Positions 1 to 10,700 are shown, counted from the stretch's first letter. The stretch is 64,000 nt of DNA from Bilifractor sp002394235 (GCF_052118845.1 NZ_JBQKGJ010000013.1:1-64000); one strand, 5' to 3'. Numbers and translations are program-made. The notes: generated from the sequence alone by a model not told the origin.

Positions 1-36
<36 letters not shown>

Positions 37-325
37 AAAGATTGATTCGTTCAGAATTAACACTTGGCTAATTCATCCCTTTTTACTGTTTTAAAGGATC
101 GTAATCAATTCGTTATCTCCCTGTGAACAGTTCGATAACCCGTTGAATACTTTCGATCGTTCAAACAAAAATTTTATAAAACTTCATTTGAATTTTCGAG
201 GATGTGTTTTACTGTTCAGTTGTCAATGTTCATTCGTTTTCTATAACCAAATCGATTGTGTTGAAAATCTTTCAGCTCAATTCATTTTGGTTGAATTGTT
301 TTGTCGCATCGCTGCAACGATGTAT
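37..325 (-). other. rRNA operon leader
   Basis: AT-rich, non-coding stretch between the rRNA promoter and the 16S 5' end. Short open frames here have no ribosome site and no recognisable protein character. It is expected to be transcribed as the precursor leader that carries processing and antitermination signals; I could not identify those signals individually. Confidence 0.6.
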
Positions 326-354
326 ACTATATCATCATTGCGAATGTATGTCAA
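326..354 (-). promoter_or_regulatory. rRNA operon promoter
   Basis: On the minus strand the sequence is TTGACA, a 17-base spacer, then TATAGT: a perfect -35 and a near-perfect -10. An A-rich tract lies just upstream, as expected for an UP element. It points at the 16S gene about 280 bases downstream. A second TTGACA further in (near 220-230) lacks a -10 partner. Confidence 0.75.
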
Positions 355-531
355 CAACTTTTTTCATTTTTTTTGCGTCTTCTCAATTACAAAAGTAAAT
401 TCCATCTCGTAGTGGAATTTAACCCTTCCAAAACCCTCCGCATTTAAGGATGGAATCCTGCTATTGCGTATTGTAAAACTATCATCCTCCGCAAGACGGC
501 CGGGCGACGCAAATTAAGATTTTCACAGAAT

Positions 532-561
532 CGTCGCCCTTCACAAGACAGCCGGGCGACG
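532..561 (-). terminator. Inverted repeat behind radA, probable terminator
   Basis: CGTCGCCC (532-539) and GGGCGACG (554-561) form an 8-bp stem about 27 bases beyond the radA stop. A second GGGCGACG occurs at 502-509 inside a ~52-base direct repeat (about 492-571), so alternative pairings exist. The T-rich tail is weak (ATTCTG), hence moderate confidence as a terminator. Confidence 0.45.
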
Positions 562-587
562 CAAATCAAGAATCACCTATCATATTT

Positions 588-1991
588 TCATGCTTTTTTG
601 AGTGCATTGAGGTACCCGATGGCTTCCCCGATATTGGATACTGGTATCAGATTGATCGGTGAGCTTTCCCGGACTCCCGACAGAGCGCGCATACAGGATT
701 TTGGAAGAATGACGGTCCGAAATCCCAATTTCTGGGCTTCACGGACTCTTTGTTCAGCCATTGCCACGGAACGGATTTCTCCGGAGAGGCCGACTTCGCC
801 GAAGACTACCGTGTCTGCGGGGATGGCAATATCTCTTGCGCTCGACGCGATCGCGAGAAGAATGCCCAGATCTACAGCAGGTTCTGTCATTTTCACTCCG
901 CCGGTGATATTCACATAGGCATCGCTTTGTGACAGATTGATGTGTACTCTTTTTTCCAGGACGGCCATAAGGAGATTTACGCGATTATAATCCGTTCCGT
1001 TTGCAGTTCGTCTCGGAAATCCGAAATTACTGCGACACACCAGCGCCTGAATCTCAATCATGATGGGGCGGGTACCTTCCATCGAACAGGCGACGACAGA
1101 GCCGGATGCGTCAGTCGGTCTGCCGTCCAGCATGTACTGCGAAGGGTTCGCCACCTCTTTGAGCCCCTCTGCGCGCATCTCAAATACGCCGATTTCGTTT
1201 GTCGAGCCGAAACGGTTCTTTGCCGCGCGGAGGATCCGGTAGGACTGACTTCTGTCTCCCTCAAAATAGAGCACGGTGTCTACCATGTGCTCCAGGACTC
1301 TGGGTCCGGCGACATTTCCCTCCTTCGTCATATGACCGACAATGAAAATCGGAATCAGCATGGTCTTCGCAATGCGGAGCAGCACCCCGGTCGATTCCCT
1401 GACCTGAGAGACATTCCCGGGCGATGACTGAATGTCCTCGTTGTACATCGTCTGAATGGAGTCAATGACAACCATGTCCGGCTTCTCATGCTCAATGACT
1501 CCCTCGATATCGGTAAGGTTTGTTTCGCACAACAGTTTGAGATTGTCGCTGAAAGTGCCAATGCGCACGGATCTCAGTTTGATCTGCTGCAGGGACTCTT
1601 CTCCCGACACATAGAGCACCCGGACGCCCTTTGCGGTGAGATGCTGACACACTTGAAGAAGCAGGGTCGATTTTCCAATACCCGGGTCTCCGCCGATCAG
1701 AATCAGCGATCCTTTTACGATACCGCCGCCAAGTACACGGTCCATCTCACCAATGTCTGTCCGGGTCCTCTGCCCGGATGAGACATCAATCTCCGAAAGT
1801 GATTTCGGTTTCAAGCGCTCGCTATTTCCTGCAGATGACAGCCCGGTGCTTCTTGTACCGGATTTCTTTGTCGAAACGAGTTCTTCCACAAACGTATTCC
1901 ACTGGTGGCAGGAGGGACACTGACCCATCCATTTTGCGGATTCATATCCGCAGTTCTGGCAGAAATAAGCGCTCTTTTTGTCTTTGCTCAT
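588..1991 (-). CDS. radA: DNA repair protein RadA
   Basis: RecA-like ATPase that helps process recombination intermediates. The 467-residue protein has an N-terminal C4 zinc finger (CxxC at 11-14, CPSC at 25-28), Walker A GGDPGIGKST (about 100-109), the RadA signature KNRFG (about 258-262) and a Lon-protease-like C-terminal domain. Length is normal for the family. The open frame extends 31 codons further upstream, but the ATG at 1991 is preceded by AGGAG at proper spacing, and the zinc finger follows immediately. The extra upstream frame is made of decayed tandem repeats. Often found near clpC, as here. Confidence 0.97.
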   Translation of the reverse strand: MSKDKKSAYFCQNCGYESAKWMGQCPSCHQWNTFVEELVSTKKSGTRSTGLSSAGNSERLKPKSLSEIDVSSGQRTRTDIGEMDRVLGGGIVKGSLILIGGDPGIGKSTLLLQVCQHLTAKGVRVLYVSGEESLQQIKLRSVRIGTFSDNLKLLCETNLTDIEGVIEHEKPDMVVIDSIQTMYNEDIQSSPGNVSQVRESTGVLLRIAKTMLIPIFIVGHMTKEGNVAGPRVLEHMVDTVLYFEGDRSQSYRILRAAKNRFGSTNEIGVFEMRAEGLKEVANPSQYMLDGRPTDASGSVVACSMEGTRPIMIEIQALVCRSNFGFPRRTANGTDYNRVNLLMAVLEKRVHINLSQSDAYVNITGGVKMTEPAVDLGILLAIASSARDIAIPADTVVFGEVGLSGEIRSVAMAEQRVREAQKLGFRTVILPKSCMRALSGVRESSPINLIPVSNIGEAIGYLNALKKA

Positions 1992-2069
1992 GTAAAATCT
2001 CCTGAAAAAGGCTCCGGAATCCTCCGGAGCCTGGTTTTTGTTCATATCAATTCCGCTTAACTTCGAGTC

Positions 2070-2204
2070 GGTTCGGACTTTCACTCAATCTTTACGTCCA
2101 AACAGGTTCGGACTTCATTCAATCTTCGCATTCACGCCTGTTCGAACTCATTCAATCTTTACGTTCAAGCAGGTTCAGACCTTTACAATCTTCACGCTTA
2201 CAGA
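2070..2204. repeat. Four imperfect ~34-bp tandem repeats
   Basis: Units start at about 2070, 2105, 2140 and 2172, each with a core like GGTTCGGACTTCATTCAATC followed by TTTACGTTCAAGCA-type sequence. The last unit is the 3' end of the upstream small gene and encodes its last ten codons; the other three lie between its stop and radA. It looks like a tail-end tandem duplication of the gene terminus that has since drifted. Confidence 0.8.
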
Positions 2205-2588
2205 TTTTCCTTCGCTGAGTTCAACACTGAAGGAGAGCTTTCCACCCATATTCGTGGTCATGTGTCCCACATTCACATCGTCGAGAAGAACCTGATATTC
2301 TGTATTCTCAGCGGCGCCAACCGTGATTTCTGCGTCTTCCGGTCCTTCCACAGAGAAGGAGATCTCCTGATCTGTGATCTTGAGATTTCTTACCGCAGTG
2401 CCGGGAACCGATTCATATACAAAGGTTTCGTTGCATTCCAGTTTTGTGATTTCCCGGTAGGTTTTTACTTTGTACAGATTGCCCTTGAATTCAAAATCTC
2501 CCAGCTTTTTCTTTGCGTCCAGCTCATAATTGCCAAAGCTCAGTGTTCCGTCATTTTCTGCGCGAAGCAGTTCCTTAACGACAGCCAT
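2175..2588 (-). CDS. Small conserved protein of unknown function (endosialidase-like annotation family)
   Basis: A 137-residue soluble protein, predicted mostly beta-strand, with no signal peptide, membrane segment or cysteines. It begins MAVVKELLRAENDG and ends in a KIVKV tail. From memory, close relatives in Lachnospiraceae databases are labelled endosialidase, but the protein is far too short to be a phage endosialidase and shows no catalytic motif, so I assign no activity. The start follows an AGAAGGAG ribosome site. It lies alone between clpC and radA. Its last codons are the first unit of a tandem repeat. Confidence 0.7.
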   Translation of the reverse strand: MAVVKELLRAENDGTLSFGNYELDAKKKLGDFEFKGNLYKVKTYREITKLECNETFVYESVPGTAVRNLKITDQEISFSVEGPEDAEITVGAAENTEYQVLLDDVNVGHMTTNMGGKLSFSVELSEGKSVSVKIVKV

Positions 2589-2783
2589 TTTTTTGTACTC
2601 CTTCTGCTATAGAATATTCGTGTATCTGACTGACAGATACTTTCGGCGGTCCGCCTCCCCTTCTAACGCGGATGACGTGCCCGCCATTTAATCTTTGCAA
2701 ATATTATACGATATTCGTGTTTTTTTCTCAACAGGCAGGATTGTGAAATTGTGATATACCGGCAGTTCGCTGTCCTTCGGCAA

Positions 2784-5357
2784 TCATTTTTTCTGTGTCC
2801 GGAAGATAATCTTGTCATCCCGGCAGCTCACCGAGACGTGGTCTCCGCTCCGGATCGAGCCTTTTAGAATCTCCTCCGCAAGTGGATCCTCGATCCTGGT
2901 CTGGATGGCGCGTCTGAGCGGTCTTGCTCCGTATTTGCTGTTATAGCTTTTCTCAATGAGGCTATCCTTTGCCGACGCGGTGACAGTCAGACGAATGTTC
3001 ATCTGATCGCTGCAGCGCCGGATCAGATCTCCGAGGAGAATATCGACGATCCGATGCATCTCCTTCTTGCCGAGGGAGTGGAACACCAGAATCTCATCGA
3101 TACGGTTCAGAAACTCCGGACGGAACATCTGACGGATCTCATCCATGACCTGATCCTTCATATCGCTGTAATTCCGTTCTTCATTGTCCTCTGATAAAAA
3201 TCCAAGATGCTTCGGCTGCACTATCCGGTTTGCGCCGGCATTCGAGGTCATGATGATGATGGTCTCCTTGAAGCTCACATTTCTTCCCTGCGCGTCGGTG
3301 ATGTGTCCGTCGTCCAGCACCTGAAGAAGAATGTTGAAGACATCCGGATGTGCTTTTTCGATCTCATCGAAGAGGATGACACTGTACGGGTGACGGCGCA
3401 CTTTTTCTGAGAGCTGTCCGCCTTCATCGTACCCGACATAACCGGGCGGTGACCCGATCAGCTTGGATACGCTGTGCTTCTCCATGTACTCAGACATATC
3501 CACACGGATCATGGCGTCCTCACTTCCGAAGATTGCTTCCGCCAATGCCTTGGACAGCTCCGTCTTGCCGACACCGGTCGGACCCAGGAACAGGAACGAG
3601 CCGATCGGGCGATTCGGATCCTTCAGGCCGACCCTGCCTCTCCGGATTGCCCGCGAAACGGCAGACACTGCCTCATCCTGTCCGATGACACGCTTGTGCA
3701 GAATACTTTCGAGTCTCGCCAGCTTTCTGGATTCCGATTCCGCGATTTTCGAAACCGGAATCCTGGTCCACATGGATACTGTTTTTGCGACGTCCTCTGC
3801 GGTAACCTGTTTTCTTCTGCCGGACCCCTTCTTCTCACTTTTTTCCAGACAGCTCTCCAGTGTATTCTGCAGTTTCTGAACCCGGGAGGCGCTTGCGAAA
3901 TCGTTTTTCCGGATAAAATCTTCCTTGATGCGACGCATCTCAAGGATGCGGTCTTCCACAGACGCCCGGTCTGCGGCGGTCCGGGTAAGCTTTTGTACGC
4001 TCTGCTCGAGTTCGTCTACAGACTCTGACCCGACCCCGGCTTCGTCTGACGCAGTCCCCGGTTCATTCGCGGAGTCTGTTCTGCCATCGGCAGCTTCTGC
4101 CGCGCGTCTGAAGTCTCCCAGCTGGACGCTCGCGGACGCCTCATCGATAAGATCGATCGCCTTGTCCGGCTGGAAGCGGTCGTTAATATAACGGGTGCTG
4201 AGGCGCACGGCCGCGTCCAGTGCCTCGTCCTGTATCCTTACGCCGTGGTGTGCTTCATAGAGCGGGCGGATTTCCCGAAGGATCTGAAGGGTTTGCTCCG
4301 AAGTGGGTTCCTCAACGGTGACCGGCTGAAATCTTCGTTCCAGCGCGGCATCCTTTTCAATGCGCTTACGGTATTCCTCCGTAGTAGTCGCGCCGATCAG
4401 CTGAATCTCACCCCTTGCCAGGGACGGCTTCAGAATGTTTGACGCATCCAGAGCTCCTTCTGCTCCTCCCGCGCCAATAATCGTATGGATTTCATCGATG
4501 AAGAGCAGAATGTTACGGTCTGCGGTTACTTCTCCGATCACCTTCTTGATGCGTTCCTCAAATTCACCTCTGTACTTGGAACCCGCAACCATGGAAGAAA
4601 GGTCCAGTGTGACCAGGCGTTTTTCCGCCATAGCGTCCGGGACATTTCCCTCAGCGATTCTCTGAGCAAGGCCTTCAACAATTGCAGTCTTTCCCACACC
4701 CGGTTCACCGATCAGGCACGGGTTGTTCTTTTTCCGGCGGCTGAGGATCTCGATGACACGGGTGATTTCCCGCTCTCTACCGATCACAGGATCAAGGATG
4801 TGCTCCCGTGCCATTGCCGTGAGATCTCTGCTGTAACGATCCAGTGTCGGTGTTTTGCCGCTCTGCTCACCGGATTCCGAACGGATATCGTCGACTTCGC
4901 TCTGCATCTGTTCCTCCGTCAGTCCGGCGGTTTTCATCAGAGCCAGATAGAGCTTCTGCATATTCACGATTTCCGTGGAATGAAGCAGCTTGTAGGCGAC
5001 AGAGTCGGAATCCCGGAGGATCGCCATCATGATGTGAGTGGTTCCTGCCAGCCGATGGCCCTCTCTGCCGGCAATCCGGACTGCCTCATCGAGTATCTTC
5101 TGTGCTTTTACCGTGAATTCCGGCTTGTAGCACACCGGAGAGTCCTCCGCCGGTACAATCATGGAGCTGATGAATTTGTTCAGAATTTCTTCCGTCACTC
5201 CAAAGCTTTTGAGCACAGCTGCCGCGGTGCTGTTCTTTGTCCTGACAAGCCCGAAAAGGATATGTTCGGTTCCAATGTAGGACTGGCTGTTGTCCGTTGC
5301 CATTTTTTTCGCAAGGGATAGAGCTGTGCGCGCATTCGATGTAAACTGATTGTTCAT
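2784..5357 (-). CDS. clpC: ATP-dependent Clp protease ATP-binding subunit ClpC
   Basis: AAA+ unfoldase that feeds substrates to ClpP. The order is: Clp-N repeats (about 5-145), AAA-1 with Walker A GEPGVGKT (217-224) and FIDEIH, a middle region with a UVR-like segment (about 470-505), then AAA-2 with Walker A GPTGVGKT (592-599) and a Clp-D2 C-terminal domain. The UVR-like middle and short coiled region make it ClpC, not ClpB. A hydrophilic, low-complexity D/E/S/A-rich insertion occurs at about 415-460 and is unusual in length. No mcsA/mcsB/ctsR genes adjoin it, unlike the Bacillus operon. Confidence 0.93.
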   Translation of the reverse strand: MNNQFTSNARTALSLAKKMATDNSQSYIGTEHILFGLVRTKNSTAAAVLKSFGVTEEILNKFISSMIVPAEDSPVCYKPEFTVKAQKILDEAVRIAGREGHRLAGTTHIMMAILRDSDSVAYKLLHSTEIVNMQKLYLALMKTAGLTEEQMQSEVDDIRSESGEQSGKTPTLDRYSRDLTAMAREHILDPVIGREREITRVIEILSRRKKNNPCLIGEPGVGKTAIVEGLAQRIAEGNVPDAMAEKRLVTLDLSSMVAGSKYRGEFEERIKKVIGEVTADRNILLFIDEIHTIIGAGGAEGALDASNILKPSLARGEIQLIGATTTEEYRKRIEKDAALERRFQPVTVEEPTSEQTLQILREIRPLYEAHHGVRIQDEALDAAVRLSTRYINDRFQPDKAIDLIDEASASVQLGDFRRAAEAADGRTDSANEPGTASDEAGVGSESVDELEQSVQKLTRTAADRASVEDRILEMRRIKEDFIRKNDFASASRVQKLQNTLESCLEKSEKKGSGRRKQVTAEDVAKTVSMWTRIPVSKIAESESRKLARLESILHKRVIGQDEAVSAVSRAIRRGRVGLKDPNRPIGSFLFLGPTGVGKTELSKALAEAIFGSEDAMIRVDMSEYMEKHSVSKLIGSPPGYVGYDEGGQLSEKVRRHPYSVILFDEIEKAHPDVFNILLQVLDDGHITDAQGRNVSFKETIIIMTSNAGANRIVQPKHLGFLSEDNEERNYSDMKDQVMDEIRQMFRPEFLNRIDEILVFHSLGKKEMHRIVDILLGDLIRRCSDQMNIRLTVTASAKDSLIEKSYNSKYGARPLRRAIQTRIEDPLAEEILKGSIRSGDHVSVSCRDDKIIFRTQKK

Positions 5358-5453
5358 ATTGTTATCTCTTTTTCACTTCTTTTCTCATCAGGTTTTCCGA
5401 ACTTGATTTGAAAAAAGCCCGGGGATGCTTGTTCCCGGGCTGATCATTTCGGA

Positions 5454-5960
5454 TTATTTGTTTCTGCCGTGACAGTATTTGTATTTCTTGCCGCTTCCGC
5501 AGGGGCAGGGATCGTTGCGGCCGATTTTCTTCGGCTTCACAATAGTGCCGGACTTCTTCTGTTCGAGATAGAGAGCTTTCTTCTTTTCCGCGGAAAAAAT
5601 CAGGTCCCACTCCGGCAGGTTGTATAACCAGTCTGCCTTTGCGTCAACCATGTTCTTGTAGAGCTTTTCCTTGTCGAAGCCAAGGTTTACCTCGGTGTCC
5701 TCTGTCATGGTTTCAATCGGATTCGGCACCTTCAGGGAATCGTTGATCCCGTCCAGAAATCCGGTCATCGTCATAACGTCGATCTTGTATCTATCCGCAA
5801 GCTCCTTGACCGTACCCTTTACTACCTCATTCGGGTTCGTCAGAAGCTTCTCATATATTCCCTTCTCAACAAGGAAATAATCCTGCCAGAACTTCTGAAG
5901 TTCATTCTTATTTGTCTCTTTATTGTAGGCAATTGCCTGCCAATCCTGTAATAAGGCCAT
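5454..5960 (-). CDS. SEC-C zinc-motif protein
   Basis: 168 residues. The C-terminus carries a SEC-C motif, NDPCPCGSGKKYKYCHG, the zinc-binding element known from the SecA tail, while the rest has no SecA ATPase domain. The N-terminal part is helical and acidic and I do not recognise it. SEC-C proteins of this size are thought to bind zinc and sometimes ribosomes or SecB; no specific role can be read here. The gene stands between clpC and the CNNM/CBS gene on the same strand, with 96 bases to clpC. Confidence 0.85.
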   Translation of the reverse strand: MALLQDWQAIAYNKETNKNELQKFWQDYFLVEKGIYEKLLTNPNEVVKGTVKELADRYKIDVMTMTGFLDGINDSLKVPNPIETMTEDTEVNLGFDKEKLYKNMVDAKADWLYNLPEWDLIFSAEKKKALYLEQKKSGTIVKPKKIGRNDPCPCGSGKKYKYCHGRNK

Positions 5961-6097
5961 TTCAAAATACCATCCTTCTGTTTTCTAAATGCCGCGCGGC
6001 TGTCTTCGGATCCGCCCCAAACGATAGGATGCCGCAAGCATTCTAAAACAGTATAGATGAATCCGCATAGAATTTCAAGTCTGGAAACTTCTCGTTC

Positions 6098-7465
6098 TCA
6101 TTTCTGCTTTGTCTGTGGACTTTTTTCTTCCTCTTCGGAAGCATCCCCGGTGTTTTCCATCCGTTCCGGCAGCAGCGTCACAAGGGTATTCTCGATCCTG
6201 TGATCCTGAATACGGTACACGCGGATATGCATGGCGTCCGTATCCAGCTCGAAATGGCTTCCGTCCTCGGGGACGTAACCGAGGCGGCCCAGAATATAGC
6301 CTCCGAAGGTGTCGTAGTCCTCGTCTGGAAGATTTCTGCCAAGGGCCTGATTCACCTCATCGAGGGATGCGCCGCCCTGGATTCGCCAGGTTGTCGGAGA
6401 AATCTTGATGATGTCGTCCGGTTCATCCGTCTCGTCGTCTTCCGTAAGATCCCCTACCAGAACCTCGAGCAGATCCTTCATGGTGATCACGCCGTCCATT
6501 CCGCCATATTCGTCCAAAACGATGGCGAAGTAATTGCCTGTGGTCTTCATGTGCTGAAACATAACATCCGCCTTGACCGAACCGGGTACGAAATAGGCAG
6601 GATCGACCGCGCGGGCCATAATTTCCTCCTGTGTTGCGCCGCGAAGGCGGAAATAATCCTTCGCATCCAGAACGCCAAGTACATTATCCGGAGTTTCCCG
6701 CACAACCGGGAACTGGTCGTGACGGCTCTCGTGAATGGTTTTCTCCCACTCCTCGAGCGGATCCTCCTCATACAGGCAGGCGACATCCTTCCTGTGTGTG
6801 CAGATCTCATCAACAGAGATGTCATCGAACTCGAAGACATTGCGGATCATCTCCTGCTCATCCGAATTGATGTTGCCGTGCATGGTTCCCCGGTCTACCA
6901 TCATCTTGATTTCGTCCTCCGTCACATTCATTCTCAGACTCGCAGGATCGATCCCGTTGAGCCTGAGGATTCCGTTTGAGATGCCTGAGATGATTTCCGT
7001 TAACGGGAAAAAAATCACGCCGAAGAAGCGATACCATCCGGCCAGATCACACGCGGTCCTGGCCGTTTTTCTTCCGGCAAATGCCTTGGGAAGAATATTT
7101 GTCAGAATCATCAGAATGGCAGTGAACACAAGGACACAGATCACTGTGACGGCTGCCCGGGCAGCGCCATCGCCTACGCTTATTCCCAGTGCTCCGCAGA
7201 GCTTATCCAGGCAGACTGCGGTCAGCGCAGCTGAGCTCCCCACGATACAGAGCATATTCAGTGTGTGAATCGAAGTGAGAAATCTTCCGGAATTTCCCTT
7301 CAATTTCTGAAGATAGGGAACCGCCGTATTTTCTTCTTCCTTCAATTCATCAATCTGTGTGTCTGTCAACGCAAGTACGGCTGTCTCACAGGCGGTAAAT
7401 ACTGCCGAAAGCGCAATCATCAGGATCGTCAGGATAACGTACCATATCCAGGGACCACTGTCCAT
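6098..7465 (-). CDS. CNNM/CBS-domain (hemolysin-family, CorC/HlyC) membrane protein
   Basis: 455 residues: four hydrophobic segments in a DUF21/CNNM domain (about 1-195), two CBS domains (about 205-330, with the typical FPVVRET and DEYGGMDGVI segments), and a C-terminal CorC_HlyC domain (about 345-430). Family members act in Mg2+ or divalent cation efflux or homeostasis, in the cytoplasmic membrane; the hemolysin name is historical. The C-terminal tail is acidic and charged. The gene is probably monocistronic: it is preceded by the purL terminator and a 96-bp repeat. Confidence 0.88.
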   Translation of the reverse strand: MDSGPWIWYVILTILMIALSAVFTACETAVLALTDTQIDELKEEENTAVPYLQKLKGNSGRFLTSIHTLNMLCIVGSSAALTAVCLDKLCGALGISVGDGAARAAVTVICVLVFTAILMILTNILPKAFAGRKTARTACDLAGWYRFFGVIFFPLTEIISGISNGILRLNGIDPASLRMNVTEDEIKMMVDRGTMHGNINSDEQEMIRNVFEFDDISVDEICTHRKDVACLYEEDPLEEWEKTIHESRHDQFPVVRETPDNVLGVLDAKDYFRLRGATQEEIMARAVDPAYFVPGSVKADVMFQHMKTTGNYFAIVLDEYGGMDGVITMKDLLEVLVGDLTEDDETDEPDDIIKISPTTWRIQGGASLDEVNQALGRNLPDEDYDTFGGYILGRLGYVPEDGSHFELDTDAMHIRVYRIQDHRIENTLVTLLPERMENTGDASEEEEKSPQTKQK

Positions 7466-7527
7466 TCGTTATTTCCTCCAAATCAATCGTTCATAAGTTG
7501 TATAAAAAAGCATTGCCGTATGTCAAA

Positions 7528-7623
7528 CGAGATAAAACACGCTGCGCGAGTTTTATCTCGCTATCGCGACGCTCGCCGCACACGAATACTTCGCATTCGG
7601 CTGCGGCTCACTGTTCGCGTAAA
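7528..7623 (+). repeat. 96-bp structured dispersed element, copy 1
   Basis: First of six near-identical copies in the window. It contains an 11-bp perfect hairpin (CGAGATAAAAC / GTTTTATCTCG) followed by nested stems: CGCGA/TCGCG, GCCGCA/TGCGGC and CGAAT/ATTCG. Seen from the minus strand it begins in the T-tract of the purL terminator. Its open frame gives an Arg-rich peptide, but there is no start codon or ribosome site. Confidence 0.92.
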
Positions 7624-7626
7624 CAA

Positions 7627-7651
7627 AGAGGCTTCCGAACCGGAAGCCTCT
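7627..7651 (-). terminator. purL terminator
   Basis: Perfect 11-bp stem AGAGGCTTCCG / CGGAAGCCTCT with a 3-base loop, followed on the minus strand by CTTTGTTTA. It lies 70 bases beyond the purL stop codon. Confidence 0.85.
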
Positions 7652-7720
7652 GATCCGAAATCACCCGATGAAATTTCAAACCTGAAACCATCTGATGAAA
7701 TTTGAAAATTCCAAAGTGTA

Positions 7721-10700
7721 TTATCTGAAGTAATTTACACCGGATTCAAAAAGCTTCATGTCTTTTTCACCGTAGATGTTGACGGATACCCCGTCTCCGC
7801 GGCGTTCCGCATGGCACATCTTGCCGTATACGCGTCCGTCCGGGCTGGTGATTCCCTCAATGTTGAAGTAGGAGCCGTTAATGTTCCAGTATTCATCATC
7901 GGTGAAGTTCCCATCGAGATCACAGTATCTGGTGGCAATCTGACCGTTCTCCTGAAGTCTGCGGATCCACTCGGAGTTCGCCGCGAATCTTCCTTCTCCG
8001 TGAGAAGCAGGCATCGTGTAAATGCCTCCCAGCTCTGTTCCGGCAAGCCATGGGGATTTATTGGACACAACCTTGACATATGCCATCTTGGAAATATGCC
8101 GATGAATGGTGTTGAAGGTCAGCGTCGGCGAGTCCTCCTTCTGACCGGTAATCTCGCCGTTCGGTACAAGACCGAGCTTGATCAGTGCCTGGAAGCCGTT
8201 GCAGATGCCCAGAGCAAGTCCATCTCTCTTCTGCAGGAGGTCATTTACCGCTTCCTTTATGCTTGCGTTCTGGAAAGCAGTCGCGAAGAACTTGGCAGAT
8301 CCATCCGGCTCATCTCCGGCAGAGAAACCACCCGGGAACATGATGATCTGGGACTGTTCAATCGCCTTGCGGAACTCCTCCACAGAATCCACGATATCTG
8401 TTGCGCTCAGATTGCGGAATACCTTTGTGATGGTTCTGGCTCCGGCCGCCTCGAAGACTCTCGCGCTGTCGTACTCGCAGTTGGTTCCCGGGAATACAGG
8501 GATGAATACGGTTGGCTGCGCGAGCTTGTGGCCGCACACATAGATGCTGTCTGCTTTGAATAATCCCTTGTCCTCAACGCCGGTATCCTTTGCGGGAACG
8601 CCGGAAACGGTCTTGAACACGCCGCTCAATGTCCCGTTCCACGCGTTCAGAGCATCGTCCATGGAAATGGAGGTATTGCTGTAACGGAATACTCCGTCGC
8701 CATTTACCTCACCGATAACCGTGTAAGAAGAAGCAAGCTTACCGACCTGATCGGAAGGTACCTCAAGGATAAGGTCTCCGAGATACGGGCTGAAAAGGTC
8801 TCTCGCATCCACACTGTGATCAATGGTAACGCCGAGCTTATTACCGAACGCCATCTTGCTTACCGCGACAGCAATTCCGCTTCTCTCGACAACGTAGGCA
8901 GCCTTGACCCGTCCCGCCTCGGTGTCTTCATGTACCCTGCTGTACAGATCCATAACCTGATCATAGACCGGCAGCTCGTACTGATTCTTCGGAATGCGGA
9001 TCCAGACCAGCTTGTCTCCCGGGGTCTTCAGTTCCGGTGTGATCACATCCTTCAGTTCCGCGACATCTACCGCGAAGGACACAAGCGTCGGCGGAACATC
9101 GATGTCATTGAAGGTACCGGACATGCTGTCCTTGCCGCCGATGGAAGCAAGACCGTACTCGATCTGCGCCTCATACGCGCCGAGAAGAGCCGCAAACGGC
9201 TGGCTCCATCTTTCCGGATCTTCTGTCATTCTGCGGAAGTATTCCTGGAAGGTGAAATGAATCTTGTGGAAATCACCGCCTGCCGCGACAATTTTCGCGA
9301 TAGACTGTGTCACAGCGTAAACTGCTCCGTGATACGGGCTCCAGCTTGACACATAGGGATCGAAGCCATAGGCCATCATGGTGACGGTATTGGTCTTCAG
9401 ATCCGGAACAGGAACCTTGGCGATCATGCTCTGCGTCTCGGTCAGCTGATATTTTCCTCCGTAAGGCATCAGAACGCTCGCGGCGCCGATCGAGGAATCG
9501 AACATCTCGACCAGACCCTTCTGAGAGCATGCATTCAGATCCTTGAGAGAATCCAGCCATTTTACCTTTACGTCGTCAATATCTCCGCTTCTCTTAAGAA
9601 CGCTGTCTGCTTTATTCGGAATATCGACCTTTACATCGGTCTCCTGATGCGCGCCGTTGGTATCCAGGAAGGCGCGGGACAGATCCGTGATGGTCTTTCC
9701 TCTCCAGTTCATCACAAGGCGCGGCTCTTCCGTAACGACAGCGACCTTAACCGCCTCGAGATTCTCTTCGTGTGCGTACTTCAGGAACTGATCCGCATCC
9801 TTCGGAGATACTACCACTGCCATCCGCTCCTGGGATTCGGAGATTGCCAGCTCTGTGCCGTCAAGACCCGCATACTTCTTCGGAACCTTATCCAGGTCGA
9901 TCCGGAGTCCGGGAGCAAGTTCACCGATGGCAACGGAAACACCGCCTGCGCCAAAGTCGTTGCACTTCTTGATGATGTGACTGACCTCCGGGCGGCGGAA
10001 CATTCTCTGCAGCTTCCGCTCTGTCGGCGCATTACCTTTCTGGACCTCTGCACCGCAGGTCTCAAGGGACTGTGTGGTATGAATCTTGGAGGATCCCGTC
10101 GCTCCGCCGATTCCGTCACGGCCGGTTCTGCCTCCGAGCAGAATGATGATGTCGCCCGGGTCCGAATTCAGCCTCTGCACCGCTCTTCTCGGAGCCGCGC
10201 CCATCACCGCGCCGATCTCCATACGCTTCGCCACGTAATTCGGGTGGTAGATTTCCTTGACATAGCCGGTTGCAAGACCAATCTGGTTTCCGTAGGAGCT
10301 GTAGCCGTGCGCAGCCTGTCTCGTCAGCGTCTTCTGCGGAAGTTTGCCCTTCATGGTTTCAGAAACCGGAACGGTCGGGTCCGCCGCTCCAGTGACACGC
10401 ATCGCCTGATACACATAGGTTCTTCCGGAAAGCGGATCACGGATCGCGCCGCCCAGACAGGTCGCAGCGCCGCCGAAGGGTTCAATCTCTGTCGGATGGT
10501 TGTGCGTCTCATTCTTGAAATTGATGAGCCACTCCTCATACTTTCCGTCTACATCGACCGGAACGATGATGCTGCAGGCATTGATCTCATCAGATTCCTC
10601 CTGATCGGTCAGCTTTCCATCCGCCTTCAGCTTCTTTGCTGCAAGGCATGCCAGATCCATCAGGCAGATATATTTTCCGTTTCTTCCTTTATAAAGGACG

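Noticed and set aside
143..412. Short plus-strand ORFs in the rRNA leader
   Set aside because: AT-rich, Phe/Ser-rich frames with no ribosome site, antisense to the rRNA leader and promoter.
7265..7705. Arg-rich small proteins containing the repeat's 32-residue string
   Set aside because: They arise whenever the 96-bp element lies in a frame with a chance start; no ribosome site and the structured RNA/DNA is what is conserved.
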